Origin: a virus
Length of the DNA stretch: 23,692 nucleotides
Reading direction: 5' to 3' (one strand)
IMG/VR virus record: IMGVR_UViG_3300032223_001045
Location: 1-23,692 of that record
Numbering within the stretch: the first letter of the stretch is position 1; each line of letters starts with the position of its first letter. Shown in pieces: positions 14,083 to 20,623 of the stretch. The notes below the pieces were generated by a model. That model made no database searches. It was given only the letters and a program-made list of their open reading frames with translations, and was not told the DNA's origin. The position numbers and the translations under genes are program-made.

Positions 14083-14925
14083 ATGAAAGATTTGATAGTG
14101 GGTTGTGCGACCAACTACGATTGGTCGAAATTAAAGTATTGGGTTAATTCTATCAATGATTCAGGCTTTACTGGTGATAAATGCCTGATTCTCATGAACT
14201 GCGATAAAGAAACTGTCGAAAAAATTTCGAACTCAGGTTTTTCTATCGTAGCATTCAATCAAGATGAACAAGGTAATCTTTCGTATAATTCCAATATGAT
14301 GGTACATGTTGAAAGATTCTTTCATCTATATCATATTCTTAAAGCAAATGATTATCGATTTGTAATTACCACTGACGTTAAAGATGTTATCTTTCAAAAG
14401 AATCCATCTGAGTGGATAGAAAAGAATTTACCAGAAAATGAAGATTTGATATTTTCTTCTGAAAGTATGAAATATAAAGATGAGCCATGGGGTAATCAAA
14501 ATCTCATGGAAACATTTGGTACACAAGTATACGACGAATTTAAAAATAATACCATATTCAATGTGGGCGTTCTTGCTGGTCGTGGACATGCTATGAAAGA
14601 TTTGTGTATGAATATTTTTACCTCATGCATACATCGTCCAATTAAAATCTGTGATCAATCAACATTTAATTTCCTAATTGCACAACATCCATATTTAAAA
14701 ACTTCCTTGTATACAAAATCGGAAGATGGATGGGCATGTCAGTTAGGTACAACTGCTGATCCAAGTAAAATAGAACAATTCCGTCCATTCTTGCTCGAAC
14801 CAACACCAAAAATGGAAGATGATAAAGTTGTAACATCCAGAGGAATAGAGTATACTATCGTTCATCAGTATGATCGAGTACCAGAATGGAAAAAAATAAT
14901 TGAGGCGAAATATGATGACAAATAA
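14083..14925 (+). CDS. Putative GT-A type glycosyltransferase
   Basis: 280 aa. The start (KDLIVGCATNYDWSKLKYWVNSI) forms a first beta strand and helix as in nucleotide-sugar transferases. RFVITTDVKDVIFQKNPSEW carries a D-x-x-D-type acidic motif where the metal-sugar nucleotide would bind, and FNVGVLAGRG and CDQSTFNFLIAQHP are typical of glycosyltransferase families that use NDP-sugars. A ribosome site (TTGGAG) is 5 bp upstream. It opens a run of eight overlapping sugar genes that ends at 20526. The donor may be a product of the cyclase/kinase/nucleotidyltransferase genes downstream; the acceptor is unknown. Confidence 0.8.
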   Translation: MKDLIVGCATNYDWSKLKYWVNSINDSGFTGDKCLILMNCDKETVEKISNSGFSIVAFNQDEQGNLSYNSNMMVHVERFFHLYHILKANDYRFVITTDVKDVIFQKNPSEWIEKNLPENEDLIFSSESMKYKDEPWGNQNLMETFGTQVYDEFKNNTIFNVGVLAGRGHAMKDLCMNIFTSCIHRPIKICDQSTFNFLIAQHPYLKTSLYTKSEDGWACQLGTTADPSKIEQFRPFLLEPTPKMEDDKVVTSRGIEYTIVHQYDRVPEWKKIIEAKYDDK

Positions 14926-15592
14926 TCTAAAAGAAATCTTCTGGAATCTGGACAAAGGTTGCACTAAATGGTCTGGATACTTTGATGTGTATGAGCGACA
15001 TCTAGGCAAGTTTGTTGGTAAGAAACCACGCATACTTGAGATTGGTGTTCTCGGTGGTGGTTCGATTGAGATGTGGTTGAAATACTTTGGTGAAGGCACA
15101 GAAGTTATCGGTGTCGATATCAATGAAGAATGTAAAAATTATATGTATGATGGTAAAGTAGAAATTGTCATGGGTGACCAAGGTAATCCACAATTTTGGG
15201 ATCAATATCTAGCAGGTAAAAAAGGTTTTGATATTGTGATTGATGATGGTTCACATGTAATGAATCATCAGATTACTACACTCAATGCACTATTTCCGAG
15301 ATTGAATGTAGGTGGTGTCTATATTTGCGAAGATACTCATACAAGTTATTGGCCACAACCTTGGGGTGGTTCTTTCCGTGGTGCTGGTACATTCTTAGAA
15401 CATTCTAAACGTACTACAGATGTTTTGAATCAACAGCATTTTCAAGGCACACCAATTATGGCAGAAGTTCTATCAAATTATCATTGTCTTTATTCTGTAG
15501 CATTCTATAACAGTATGGTTGTATTTGAGAGAGAAGCATTAAAAACATTTGGTATTGTGGACAACAAAGCAAACGTGGGGCGTGATCTATGA
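14912..15592 (+). CDS. Class I SAM-dependent methyltransferase (sugar/macrocin O-methyltransferase-like)
   Basis: 226 aa from ATG 14912 with GAGG about 6 bp upstream; a TTG at 14900 would add four residues. The SAM-binding motif I is ILEIGVLGGGSIEMWLKYFG, followed by VIGVDI (motif II with its acidic residue), a GDQGNPQFW segment and IVIDDGSHVMNHQ. The DDGSH region and LNVGGVYICED match methyltransferases such as TylF/macrocin O-methyltransferase, which modify sugars. It overlaps the glycosyltransferase before it by 14 bp. Likely it O-methylates a sugar of the phage-made glycan, but this is inferred from context. Confidence 0.87.
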   Translation: MMTNNLKEIFWNLDKGCTKWSGYFDVYERHLGKFVGKKPRILEIGVLGGGSIEMWLKYFGEGTEVIGVDINEECKNYMYDGKVEIVMGDQGNPQFWDQYLAGKKGFDIVIDDGSHVMNHQITTLNALFPRLNVGGVYICEDTHTSYWPQPWGGSFRGAGTFLEHSKRTTDVLNQQHFQGTPIMAEVLSNYHCLYSVAFYNSMVVFEREALKTFGIVDNKANVGRDL

Positions 15593-16305
15593 AGATAGCA
15601 TTATGCTTGTCTGGTCAAGCACGAAGCGTGAAAGCTGGCTATGAATTTCACAAGAAGAACATTCTTGATGGTAATGATGTAACTGTATTCTTTCACACGT
15701 GGACTCAAGAAAACATGGAGTTCTATCAGGAAATTATAGATTTGTATAAGCCTGAACTTGCTATTGCAGAAGACCCACTCGAAGAAGATTTGTCAAGATA
15801 TACTAGAACACCACCACCATCACCGAATTGGAAAGTGAAAGATGGTCGTATGTCAACGTTTGCACAGTTGTATGCTATTCAAGGATGCAATCAGATAAAG
15901 GTTCAGTATGAATTGGAAAACAACATAGAATTTGATTGGGTTGTTCGTTCACGATTTGATTTTGCCATCAATGCAAAAATACCATTTGATGAATTAGACA
16001 ACAGCAAACTCTATATTCCAAATTGCCGCATGGTGCCGACAAGAGATTTTGGTAACGATCAGTTTGCTTTCTCTTCATCCAAAAACATGGATAACTATGC
16101 AGAGTGTTTCAATCACATTGATGAGTTTTATAATGCTGGTGTGCAATACATGTGTGAAGATTTCATGAGTGCCAACTGGAAAAAATATAATCTGATTGGT
16201 GAGAATTTGGTGTATTGTGATGTCAACCATCCATTCCCACCAGGTGAGTACAACGGAACACCACATTCTTTAATTAGGGAAGATTTTGAACAATGGCTGA
16301 AGTAA
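15589..16305 (+). CDS. Putative glycosyltransferase-like protein (LSGQARS family)
   Basis: 238 aa. It begins KIALCLSGQARSVKAGYEF, a start typical of a family found in cyanophages and capsule loci and regarded as glycosyltransferase-like. FFHTWTQENMEFY and FDWVVRSRFDFAIN are further family features; RSRFD may be the acidic metal site. The end contains LIGENLVYCDVNHPFPPG. The ATG overlaps the methyltransferase stop (ATGA), and the end overlaps the nucleotidyltransferase by 13 bp. No biochemical activity is established for the family as far as I know. Confidence 0.75.
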   Translation: MKIALCLSGQARSVKAGYEFHKKNILDGNDVTVFFHTWTQENMEFYQEIIDLYKPELAIAEDPLEEDLSRYTRTPPPSPNWKVKDGRMSTFAQLYAIQGCNQIKVQYELENNIEFDWVVRSRFDFAINAKIPFDELDNSKLYIPNCRMVPTRDFGNDQFAFSSSKNMDNYAECFNHIDEFYNAGVQYMCEDFMSANWKKYNLIGENLVYCDVNHPFPPGEYNGTPHSLIREDFEQWLK

Positions 16306-17024
16306 ATCTAATTATCTGCATGGCGGGTTATAACACCCGCTTTCATGATGTTGGTTTTGACATCCCAAAGTATCTGTTGCCTTGGAATAATTCAACTATT
16401 ATCCATGACATTCTAAAAAACTTTGGTGAAGTGCAGCAGACTGTTCTAGTTGCAAACAAACGTGATATTTATTTCAAAGATCAATTGCTAGAAACAATTA
16501 AACCACTTGGAATGAATGAACATGATATATTATATATCGGCGACACTAAAGGTCAAGCACACACAGCAGCAGTTGGTATCGGTCAATTATATAATCCAGA
16601 AATGCCAACATTCATTCATAATGCAGACACCATCGTTAAAGGACGCACTTTAGAAACGATTGGCAACTCTTTGAATGATGAATACGATGCTTACATTGAT
16701 GTGTTCGTTGGCAACTCACCAAAGTATTCATATGTCCGTGCATTTGAAGAAACTGTATTGGAAATTGTTGAGAAGAAACAAATCTCTCCTTATGCATCAT
16801 CCGGACTCTACGGATTTCTGACAGCAAGTATGTATATGAGTTATTACGATTCTCTGATACAAAAAAATGATGAGTTGTATGTAGCAGATGTAATTCAAAG
16901 TATGATTGCTGTGGATAGAAAAGTATTCATGAATGGTCTTAGTAACAGTCAAGAAACGATTGTGCTAGGCAGTCCACAAGAATATGGTATCGAGATAGCA
17001 CGACAAACTTTAGGTGCAAAATGA
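16293..17024 (+). CDS. Sugar-phosphate nucleotidyltransferase
   Basis: 243 aa. The signature MAGYNTRF...PKYLLPW gives R16 and K26, the residues that bind NTP phosphates. GDTKGQAHTA binds the base, and FIHNADTIV (D112) is the metal-binding N-A-D motif. The fold is that of enzymes joining a sugar-1-phosphate to an NTP to make an NDP-sugar, as in capsule and aminoglycoside pathways. It is the first of four coupled genes (nucleotidyltransferase, kinase, cyclase, dehydrogenase). With the cyclase, the natural reading is activation of a cyclitol phosphate, but an ordinary hexose phosphate cannot be excluded. The ribosome site is GGGAAGA. Confidence 0.88.
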   Translation: MAEVNLIICMAGYNTRFHDVGFDIPKYLLPWNNSTIIHDILKNFGEVQQTVLVANKRDIYFKDQLLETIKPLGMNEHDILYIGDTKGQAHTAAVGIGQLYNPEMPTFIHNADTIVKGRTLETIGNSLNDEYDAYIDVFVGNSPKYSYVRAFEETVLEIVEKKQISPYASSGLYGFLTASMYMSYYDSLIQKNDELYVADVIQSMIAVDRKVFMNGLSNSQETIVLGSPQEYGIEIARQTLGAK

Positions 17025-17983
17025 TAGTCAAAAAACTGAAAGGTGGTTCTCTCAGTTCCACTTATTATCTCAACGCAAAAAATCATGAATATATCAGTAA
17101 AGAGATTCTTCGTGATGAGAATCGTGAGTATGGTTTTGTTCGTTGGTATTCACAACTAAAGAAACTACAGCGATACAATACACTGTATCCCAATCTATTC
17201 CCACAAGTTATTGATGTTGGGGTTGATCATAATAAAGCATACTTCAAGATAGAATACATGAAGGGTTTTCGTGACATCAAAACCATTCTATCTAATGATA
17301 CGCTGACAGATGAGCAAATCTTCCATATGAGTCAGGCAGTGTGGAAAGGATTAAATCAACTTCATTCAGTTACACACGATCCAATATCAGGTGCGGGTAA
17401 ATTATATTTTGAGGAAGAAGTTCAGCAAAAGATAATTGATGCACTTGCCGAACCAAAGTTTGCTGAATTCTATGCTCATGGAACATATGAATACAATGGT
17501 AGAATTGTTCAAGGTATTGGTGCATCAATAATTGATTTAGAGAATTTCTTCTCAGAATTAACTTTGATACAAGAAGAAAATATTCATGGTAATCCTACAC
17601 TAGAAAACATTTTGTATTCGTTTGATGAGGATCGTGTAGTGTTTATTGATGTGTATGATGAAAGCATGATTGATACCAGATTTTTGGATTATGCACAAGT
17701 TCTACAATGTTCACGCAGTCACTATGGTTATATAAATGACAATCAGGTAGATATAGGTGGTGTTTCTGTAACTCATAGGTTGCAGATACCACAGAATTTT
17801 GAAACCTTTAACTATCATTTTGAGTCTGGAATTACCGAACCAAGAACGAAAGAGATTGTGGACATTTTTGAGGCAACGCAGTTCATTCGGATGCTGCCAT
17901 TCAAGGTGCTGGCAGGTGACATAGATAAGGCAAAGTTCTTTTATGTTCATGCGTGTTATTTGTTGAGTAAGGTGTTTAGATGA
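17021..17983 (+). CDS. Aminoglycoside phosphotransferase/choline kinase-like protein
   Basis: 320 aa. A glycine-serine loop (KGGSLSSTYYL) and a lysine at about 27 fit the N-lobe of the APH fold. The catalytic loop reads H189-G190-N191-P-T-L-E-N196-I-L, and the metal-binding Asp is D210 in VVFIDVYDES; DTRFLDYAQ follows, as in APH-like kinases. The unusual point is N191, where most active family members have the catalytic Asp (HGD). It may be a divergent kinase, use another base, or be inactive. Position between nucleotidyltransferase and cyclase genes, with ATGA overlaps on both sides, suggests phosphorylation of a cyclitol or sugar at the anomeric-like hydroxyl. Confidence 0.78.
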   Translation: MIVKKLKGGSLSSTYYLNAKNHEYISKEILRDENREYGFVRWYSQLKKLQRYNTLYPNLFPQVIDVGVDHNKAYFKIEYMKGFRDIKTILSNDTLTDEQIFHMSQAVWKGLNQLHSVTHDPISGAGKLYFEEEVQQKIIDALAEPKFAEFYAHGTYEYNGRIVQGIGASIIDLENFFSELTLIQEENIHGNPTLENILYSFDEDRVVFIDVYDESMIDTRFLDYAQVLQCSRSHYGYINDNQVDIGGVSVTHRLQIPQNFETFNYHFESGITEPRTKEIVDIFEATQFIRMLPFKVLAGDIDKAKFFYVHACYLLSKVFR

Positions 17984-19164
17984 ATGATTTTATGATGGAT
18001 TACGACAAGTTCAAACGAACTTGGACAGTCAAAACAGAATTACCAGTAGAGTTTAAACTAATGTACTCTGCTGATATTTTCAATCCTGCAAACCATGATT
18101 TGATATCATACAAGACCAACGATAGAGTGGTGATTGTTATTGATCAGAATGTTCATAAGTTTTACACTGTAGAATTAATGAATTATTTTAATTCCCACAA
18201 TGTGAAATACTGTATGTTGGTTATCGATACCAATGAAGAGAGTAAAACATGGGAAGATGTAGATTATATTTTACAATTTTTTGAAGATGAGGGAGTGCTA
18301 CGCCGTGAACCGATTATCGCCATTGGTGGTGGTGTCCTGCTTGACATTGTTGGCTTTGCTTGCAGTATATATCGTCGTGGAATCCCATACATCAAAGTCC
18401 CAACTACTCTACTGGCCATTGTTGATGCTTCCGTAGGTTCAAAAGTAGCAGTCAATCACTTTGAAAGACGCAATCGACTTGGTGCATACTATCCACCAAT
18501 CGCTACATTGATTGACAAGAAATTTATCAAGACACAGAGTAAACGTGAGATTGTTAATGGTATTGCTGAGATATTCAAGTTAGCGATTATTAAATCACCA
18601 GAACTGTTTGCTCTGCTCGAAGAGAATGCTGAACTATTGATTGAAGAAAAGTTTCAACATGGTGCTGTTCCTGTTCGTGTCATTAATCTTGCTATCACAG
18701 ACATGATTGCTGAACTTGGTCCGAATCTATGGGAAAGAAAATTAGATCGTTGTGTAGACTTTGGTCACACATTTAGTCCTGTAATTGAGATGAAGAATGT
18801 GGCAGATTCATTTGACCCTGACAATCCACCATACTTTAAAAAAGATAATATGTTACTGCATGGTGAAGCAGTAGCACTTGATTGTCTGTATAGTTCATGT
18901 ATTGCATGTCTACGTGGTTATATTGATACATTAACGCTTTCTAGAATATTTGATTTAGCGACAAGATTAAAATTAAAAACATACCATGAAGATTTCACGA
19001 AGATAGAATTGCTTCAACAAAGTTTGACAGATGCAACCAAACACCGTAATGGTAATCAGTTTGCACCGTTGCCAATAAGTATAGGTAATTATAGAATCGT
19101 GAATGATATCACGAAAACGGAAATGGAATATGCTATTTCATTGTTTAGGACTTATCATGCGTAA
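17980..19164 (+). CDS. Sugar phosphate cyclase, 2-epi-5-epi-valiolone synthase-like (dehydroquinate synthase fold)
   Basis: 394 aa. NAD-binding GGGVLLDIVGFA is at 116-127 and KVPTTLLAIVDASVGSK follows. Zinc ligands are E197 (GIAEIFK), H263 and H294 (LLHGEAVALD). Two features point away from dehydroquinate synthase and toward the valiolone-synthase class: NRLGAYYPP at 165-173, and GHTFSPVIE at 262-270, where dehydroquinate synthases have GHTFGHAIE with a second catalytic His. Enzymes of that class turn sedoheptulose 7-phosphate into a C7 cyclitol using bound NAD. Exact product (2-epi-5-epi-valiolone, 2-epi-valiolone or desmethyl-4-deoxygadusol) cannot be read from sequence alone. It overlaps the kinase gene (ATGA) and the dehydrogenase gene (8 bp). 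Confidence 0.9.
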   Translation: MNDFMMDYDKFKRTWTVKTELPVEFKLMYSADIFNPANHDLISYKTNDRVVIVIDQNVHKFYTVELMNYFNSHNVKYCMLVIDTNEESKTWEDVDYILQFFEDEGVLRREPIIAIGGGVLLDIVGFACSIYRRGIPYIKVPTTLLAIVDASVGSKVAVNHFERRNRLGAYYPPIATLIDKKFIKTQSKREIVNGIAEIFKLAIIKSPELFALLEENAELLIEEKFQHGAVPVRVINLAITDMIAELGPNLWERKLDRCVDFGHTFSPVIEMKNVADSFDPDNPPYFKKDNMLLHGEAVALDCLYSSCIACLRGYIDTLTLSRIFDLATRLKLKTYHEDFTKIELLQQSLTDATKHRNGNQFAPLPISIGNYRIVNDITKTEMEYAISLFRTYHA

Positions 19165-19831
19165 AAATGCTGTGGTGACAGGTTGCAGTTATGGTTTAGG
19201 TGAAAAGATATGTCGTAAATTAATGGAAGATGGTTATCATGTCTATGGTTTATCACGCAGTCGTCCACCAGAAAGTTTCATGAGATTTCCATCTGATTTT
19301 ACATGGATTGAATGTGATATATCAAAAGCAGATGAAGTTCAATTAGCATTCAAACGAATAGATCAATACACTGATATTCTAGTCAATAATGCTGGTGTAT
19401 TTACTGGTGGAAAGTTTGCAGCACAAAATCATGAAACGATTGATAAGGTAATTGATGTCAATGTGAAGGGTGCGATGTATGTAACCAATGAAGCATTGAA
19501 GTGGATGCCATCAGGGTCACGTATATTTTTTATCAATTCTGTTTCTGGATTGTATGAGATAGAATATGAAGCAATCTATGGGGCATCCAAACATGCACTC
19601 ACTGCATTTGCAGGTGTGTTGGGTAAAGAGTTGCAGAGTCGTGGCATTTCTGTTACAAGCATTCATCCTGGAAGTATTCAGACACCAATGCAGCGAACCA
19701 ATCCAAACAATGCACCAGGTAAGTTTTTGAAACCAGAAGAAATTGCTAATCTGATTTCATTTATTTGCAAAACTGAAAAAGTAGAATATAAAACAATCAA
19801 ACTATTTCCGAATACCGAATGGCACCAGTGA
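19157..19831 (+). CDS. Short-chain dehydrogenase/reductase (SDR)
   Basis: 224 aa from ATG 19157; a longer frame from 19103 is rejected because the Rossmann strand starts right at this Met (MRKNAVVTGCSYGLG). The cofactor loop is TGCSYGLG (8-15), NNAG is at 77-80, and the catalytic residues are S128 (INSVSG), Y141 and K145 (YGASK). The S33-R34-S-R36 stretch after the second strand suggests NADP(H). SDRs interconvert alcohols and ketones. Beside a cyclase that makes a keto-cyclitol, reduction of that ketone is the simplest role, inferred from context. The ATG overlaps the cyclase stop by eight bases and the end overlaps the next gene by 13. Confidence 0.93.
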   Translation: MRKNAVVTGCSYGLGEKICRKLMEDGYHVYGLSRSRPPESFMRFPSDFTWIECDISKADEVQLAFKRIDQYTDILVNNAGVFTGGKFAAQNHETIDKVIDVNVKGAMYVTNEALKWMPSGSRIFFINSVSGLYEIEYEAIYGASKHALTAFAGVLGKELQSRGISVTSIHPGSIQTPMQRTNPNNAPGKFLKPEEIANLISFICKTEKVEYKTIKLFPNTEWHQ

Positions 19832-20526
19832 AAGATAAAACATTATTCATAGTAACATCTGCTTTGAATCCTGAGATGGGTATCATAAATCGAGAAGATC
19901 GATTCAACCAAACCATGGACGGATTAAAATCACTTCGTGAGAAAATGCCTGATGCCATAGTATTGATGGTGGATGGATCACCCAACAAGATTGAAGAAGA
20001 GAAAGTCAAAGCACTTCAAGAATATGTAAATTTTTTTGCAGATTTTTCACACGACAAAGAAATACTTCAGTTTTCCACCACAGGCAGAAAGAGTGAAGCC
20101 GAGAATGTTCTACTCTTTAAGACTATGTTGCTGTTAAAACAAGATGAAGTAATTGATGAAATCATGCAGTCGGTTAACAGGATTGTAAAATTATCTGGTC
20201 GTACTATTCTGACTGATGGATTCGATATTGCTGAACATAATCATTCCGGTAAATATGTGTTCAAAACACGTATGCCAACATGGATAGCAGATTCGCGTAA
20301 AGAGTTTGCCACAGACCTGCTGATTACTCGTATGTATTCCCTCTGTCCAACCCTGATAGAGGACTACATGAATCTGTGTGCTATCAATATTAACTTAATC
20401 AACCAGACCCATATTGACACAGAACATGCCCATTTTGTCAATATAAATAAGGACTTACTGGTGGAACTGGACACGATCCATTGCCAAGGCATAATGGCAG
20501 GTACTGGTTTGACCGAAATTTATTAA
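19819..20526 (+). CDS. Putative glycosyltransferase-like protein of unknown family
   Basis: 235 aa. The start LFIVTSALNPEMG, the QTMDGLKSLREKMPDAIVLMVDG segment and the later RIVKLSGRTILTDGFDI resemble a class of virus and phage proteins that look like sugar-nucleotide transferases (GT-A-like: strand, helix, strand with acidic residue). I recognise no certain catalytic motif. It is the last gene of the eight-gene sugar run, overlapping the dehydrogenase gene by 13 bp. The 3' quarter (about 20290-20480) uses more CTG, ACC and GCC codons than the 5' part. A glycosyl transfer role is likely from context, not proven. Confidence 0.68.
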   Translation: MAPVKDKTLFIVTSALNPEMGIINREDRFNQTMDGLKSLREKMPDAIVLMVDGSPNKIEEEKVKALQEYVNFFADFSHDKEILQFSTTGRKSEAENVLLFKTMLLLKQDEVIDEIMQSVNRIVKLSGRTILTDGFDIAEHNHSGKYVFKTRMPTWIADSRKEFATDLLITRMYSLCPTLIEDYMNLCAININLINQTHIDTEHAHFVNINKDLLVELDTIHCQGIMAGTGLTEIY

Positions 20527-20548
20527 TGACTAAATATAAAAAACTGCT

Positions 20549-20623
20549 ATAGAGGCAGATCAATACAAATTCGGTAAACGAATTTCGTCCAAATATCCTG
20601 TCTCTATTTTATAACGTAGAGAC
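20549..20623 (+). promoter_or_regulatory. Structured leader with two mutually exclusive hairpins before the kinase-fusion gene
   Basis: GTCTCTA (20600-20606) pairs perfectly with TAGAGAC (20617-20623), which ends at the base before the ATG and contains the only Shine-Dalgarno-like bases. The same GTCTCTA, extended as CTGTCTCTAT (20598-20607), pairs over 10 bp with ATAGAGGCAG (20549-20558), with one G-U. The two folds cannot coexist. A third perfect 7-bp hairpin, AAATTCG/CGAATTT (20567-20585), lies between. This looks like a translational switch, thermometer or attenuator-type leader. No ligand class is recognised and no T tract is present. The region 20527-20548 also has an AT-rich block (TAAATATAAAAA) but no clear promoter. 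Confidence 0.5.

Noticed and set aside
14743-15123. Minus-strand open frame of 126 aa
   Set aside because: It spans the end of the glycosyltransferase and the SAM motif of the methyltransferase on the other strand; all genes in the window run the same way.
17729-17736. TATAAATG as a second late promoter
   Set aside because: It differs at the last base from the T4 late consensus and lies in mid-gene without a start codon for a new gene behind it.
18341-18371. TTGACA with TATATC downstream in the cyclase gene
   Set aside because: Spacing is 19 bp and the -10 is poor; the bases encode the conserved LDIVGFACSIY segment.
17980-19164. Cyclase as an ordinary shikimate-pathway 3-dehydroquinate synthase
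   Set aside because: The motif after the second zinc ligand is FSPVIE, not FGHAIE, and NRLGAYYPP is of the valiolone-synthase type; no other shikimate gene is nearby.
20417-20445. TTGACA followed by GTCAAT as a promoter
   Set aside because: The -10 matches only three positions and it is inside a coding region; the TTGACA/TGTCAA pair looks like chance.
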